From assembly GCF_014698935.1 (NCBI RefSeq), contig NZ_JACVMN010000002.1, forward strand, positions 620,001 through 684,000: 64,000 nt of DNA, given 5' to 3'. Position numbers and translations under genes: made by a program. Under the pieces are notes generated by a model, which was given only the letters and a program-made list of their open reading frames with translations, made no database searches and was not told the origin of the DNA. This document shows positions 61,687 to 64,000 of the stretch, piece by piece (position 1 is the first letter of the stretch; each line of letters starts with the position of its first letter). Source of the stretch: Flagellimonas sp. S3867. Lineage in GTDB: Bacteria > Bacteroidota > Bacteroidia > Flavobacteriales > Flavobacteriaceae.

Positions 61687-63514
61687 TCATTGCTGGTTCC
61701 TTTTTCTTCTGTTTTCCGTTTGTTCATTTCCGATACATTCCAATGATACCCTTGTCATAAGTGAAGCCTCATTTTCGAAAAATCTTAAGGATTTTTCAAC
61801 GGTTTTTGTTTCTGAAAAAGATGCTCCGTTTTCTATGAAAACACTCCATCGATTCAACCCTATGGATGACGATAGGTCATTTTTTTATCTGAGTTTTGAT
61901 ATAGTACAAGCCTATTCTAAGTTTATTTTAAAAAATGATTCTAATACCTCAAAAGAAATCATCTTGTCCTTTTCATATCCATTCTTGGAAGATGTTAAGG
62001 TGTATAAGGCTGTCGAGGATGATTTAAAACTAGAAGGAAACATTGGAATAAGGACATTAGAACAATCTATAGAACGCACCTGGAAAGTATCAATGCGCTT
62101 AATGCCAAACGAAAAGGCGGCCTATTTTTTGTTCTTTAAAAAATCCAAAGGTAAACCCCTGGCCACCGATGTTTCTATTCAGGACAAAGACACCTACTAT
62201 GGCACCGGTTCCTTTCAAAGCATCGCCATTGGCTCTTATGTTGGACTTATTCTGTTGTCACTTCTTTTTACAACTCTTTTATTTGTATTTATAAAACGTA
62301 CCCTTTTCTTATTATATGGTCTTTATCTAACGGTACTGTTAATTTTCATTGCTTCCTACCTTGGCTTTACCAATGTGTTATTGCCATCCGTATCTCTTGA
62401 TCTTGGGCGTGCCATTTATGTAATTTCAATTGAACTATCAACAGTACTTTTTGTTCTTTTCGCCCAACAGATTCTTATGGTGAAGGAGTATTTGCCAAAA
62501 CTCAAAAAAAGTGTTGAGATTGTAATCGTTTTTCAATTTGTGTTTCGGATTTTCCTTCATTTTATGGCAAATTCCATGTATGCTGTACACATTGAATTCT
62601 TTATGAAATTATGGTACCTATCCCTTGTGTTTTTGATCTGTGCAATCGTATTTGAAATCTTCGTATACCTTAAACACAACAAAAAAATTGGAGCTTATTT
62701 TACAATTTCATACCTGTTCATGGCGGTGGGGTCAATCTTATTGGTATTGCACCATAGTTTTGGTTTCTTAAAGTTCTCGTTTTACGGTCTCCCTGGAATT
62801 TTTTATGCCTCCGCAATCGAAATCTTTTTTCTTACCATAACACTTACTTTAGTTGTTGGGCAGATTTATACGGAAAGGAACTCCTTCGCGAACAAACTTG
62901 TGCTTCAACAACAAAAATTCCTTAACGCCTTTGTACAAGGTCAAGAAGACGAGCGTAAACGAGTGGGTGGTGAGCTTCATGACAATATTGGAAGCAAAAT
63001 AGCCAATTTAAAAAGATTGTTCAGCACCAAATATGATGATGAAAAAATGCAAAAAGAGTTTGATGATATATGCGAAGATGTGAGAGGTGTGGCACACAGT
63101 ATTACCCCCTCCGAAATTTCACTTGTAGGACTCTCAGGTGCCATTGACGAATTGTTGGATACCATTGGGAAGACGGAGCAACTTACAGTAAATTTCAACA
63201 CTTTTCAGTTTCCCGAAAGCCTCAATGAAAACATTTCCACTCATCTTTTTAGAATTGTTCAAGAATTGCTTCAGAATGTCATCAAACATGCCAATGCTTC
63301 TTTGGTCGATATTCAGTTGTTCGGACATAAAAATTCTGTTACACTAAGTTTTGAGGATAATGGCCAAGGATCTTCCGAACAAAAGAAAAGCAGCGGAATT
63401 GGTCTAAAGAACATCCGGTCTAGGGTAACACAAATGAATGGACAATTTCTTTTTGATTCCGAGCGGGGCAAAGGAACCTCCGTCTTGGTCATAATTCCTA
63501 CAAAATATACCTGA
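61667..63514 (+). CDS. Sensor histidine kinase, 7TM-DISM type
   Basis: About 615 residues from ATG 61,667, inside the response regulator gene. A signal peptide and an extracellular 7TMR-DISM_2-like domain (about 25-175) precede seven membrane helices (about 185-395), a HisKA_3 segment with the phospho-His in ERKRVGGELHDNIG (about 434) and a HATPase domain (LFRIVQELLQNVIKHANAS; GIGLKNIRSRV). It should phosphorylate the regulator encoded just upstream. Signal unknown. Confidence 0.92.
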   Translation: MKINCYNHCWFLFLLFSVCSFPIHSNDTLVISEASFSKNLKDFSTVFVSEKDAPFSMKTLHRFNPMDDDRSFFYLSFDIVQAYSKFILKNDSNTSKEIILSFSYPFLEDVKVYKAVEDDLKLEGNIGIRTLEQSIERTWKVSMRLMPNEKAAYFLFFKKSKGKPLATDVSIQDKDTYYGTGSFQSIAIGSYVGLILLSLLFTTLLFVFIKRTLFLLYGLYLTVLLIFIASYLGFTNVLLPSVSLDLGRAIYVISIELSTVLFVLFAQQILMVKEYLPKLKKSVEIVIVFQFVFRIFLHFMANSMYAVHIEFFMKLWYLSLVFLICAIVFEIFVYLKHNKKIGAYFTISYLFMAVGSILLVLHHSFGFLKFSFYGLPGIFYASAIEIFFLTITLTLVVGQIYTERNSFANKLVLQQQKFLNAFVQGQEDERKRVGGELHDNIGSKIANLKRLFSTKYDDEKMQKEFDDICEDVRGVAHSITPSEISLVGLSGAIDELLDTIGKTEQLTVNFNTFQFPESLNENISTHLFRIVQELLQNVIKHANASLVDIQLFGHKNSVTLSFEDNGQGSSEQKKSSGIGLKNIRSRVTQMNGQFLFDSERGKGTSVLVIIPTKYT

Positions 63515-63583
63515 GTTCAGGTATTGTTTCATCTTCTTTAAAATCTTCTATTTGGATAATTCTAGTATCCAACCAAAAGTGTT

Positions 63584-64000
63584 ATGAAATCATTTACGAC
63601 AAGATTATTCGTTTTAGCAATCTTCACTCTCATTTTTACACTTCCAATTCATTCGCAAAATAACCGTCCTCCAACACGGGTAGAAATGGTAGAAACAATC
63701 CATGATGCATTTAGAGATGTTATAAAAAATGCCAAAGGACCTAAAGAATCTAACAAACCTTGCGCAGCACACTTAAATGAAATTTTAGCAAATGATAAAT
63801 CAACCTTACACCCCTTAAGAACAAATCTTTTAATCGCTGTAAAGGGTGTTCAAAACTCCTTAATTTTCGATTCTGAAGTCTCAGGTATTGAATTGGGCCC
63901 TTTTAAAGATTATACAGACAAAGCTATTTTTGCTTTTCATAATACGCCAAATTTTGATGCCTTTGTTCAATATTTCACAGGTAAATCTGTAAGCCAAATT
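63584..64000 (+). CDS. Secreted protein of unknown function, N-terminal part (cut by window end)
   Basis: 139 residues visible from ATG 63,584. A clear signal peptide (LFVLAIFTLIFTLPIHSQ) is followed by a mostly helical start and an alternating hydrophobic section (TNLLIAVKGVQNSLIFDSEV). No family recognised from this part. It follows the kinase by 69 bp, so it may be its target or a separate unit. Confidence 0.7.
   Translation, partial: MKSFTTRLFVLAIFTLIFTLPIHSQNNRPPTRVEMVETIHDAFRDVIKNAKGPKESNKPCAAHLNEILANDKSTLHPLRTNLLIAVKGVQNSLIFDSEVSGIELGPFKDYTDKAIFAFHNTPNFDAFVQYFTGKSVSQI

Noticed and set aside
1..64000. CRISPR array or insertion sequences
   Set aside because: No regularly spaced direct repeats and no transposase-like frame were found.

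Overview
The window looks like a marine-type Flavobacteriaceae (Bacteroidota) chromosome. The core genes on the right have that flavour: lepA, rbfA, dusB, methylmalonyl-CoA epimerase, a beta-barrel receptor of the OMP_b-brl_3 type and a 7TM-DISM histidine kinase. Several promoters match the Bacteroidota -7 box TAnnTTTG, and the conjugation genes are of the Bacteroides TraE-TraN type. Most of the window (about 2,443-52,998) is one integrative and conjugative element (ICE) of about 50.5 kb, sitting in the 3' end of a CAT-anticodon tRNA gene (52,954-53,030, minus strand). A 42-bp copy of the tRNA 3' half marks the left end, and an identical 24-bp integrase-arm-like repeat lies just inside both ends. 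To the left, a second integrase (995-2,218), an oriT-like relict and the start of a C5 DNA methyltransferase indicate another element stacked at the same tRNA site.

ICE layout, left to right. (1) Integrase (2,632-3,852). (2) AT-rich cargo at 4.0-19.6 kb. It holds a lipoprotein with two small partners, and two exporter operons (C39-peptidase ABC transporter plus HlyD). These come with four tiny peptides, three of them with double-glycine leaders, a winged-HTH regulator, a membrane TPR-AraC regulator and a periplasmic prolyl-oligopeptidase-like lipoprotein. Shared DNA boxes tie these units together: a pair of 20-bp-spaced ATTTATAAATTG-like sites in front of both hlyD and a peptide gene, and a 37-bp promoter box in front of both the lipoprotein and the peptide cluster. 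The whole reads as a bacteriocin or peptide-signal system. An RteC-type excision regulator is embedded here. (3) A visibly GC-richer backbone at 19.7-37 kb: an excisionase-like HTH gene, an EEP-family nuclease-like gene, a Tlde1-like L,D-transpeptidase toxin with a small membrane partner, a transfer amidase, traE-F-G-I-J-K-M-N, a secreted metallo-beta-lactamase-fold protein, ssb, a RadC-type JAB protein, oriT, the mobilization protein, the relaxase and the VirD4-type coupling protein. (4) AT-rich defence cargo at 37.5-52.8 kb: a three-gene envelope operon with an OmpA-like domain, a NACHT NTPase fused to a complete phosphoglycosyl transferase domain, a GIY-YIG protein, a HEPN-like protein, a BcgI-like fused restriction-modification enzyme with its specificity subunit, a membrane peptide plus PD-(D/E)xK nuclease pair, and an orphan GG-leader peptide.

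The most notable feature is the 926-residue NACHT-phosphoglycosyl transferase fusion (40,990-43,770). A membrane-anchored STAND ATPase of the anti-phage type carries, at its C terminus, an enzyme that acts on undecaprenyl phosphate. It lies directly downstream of a restriction, HEPN and GIY-YIG operon. This suggests a defence system that could act by sequestering or consuming the cell-envelope lipid carrier. That mechanism is an inference; the fusion itself and its motifs are read directly from the sequence.

Right of the tRNA (53,090-64,000) is ordinary chromosome: methylmalonyl-CoA epimerase, rbfA, a LolC/E-like ABC permease, dusB, an outer-membrane beta-barrel receptor, lepA, a small lipoprotein, a NarL-type response regulator overlapping its histidine kinase, and the start of a secreted protein cut by the window end.
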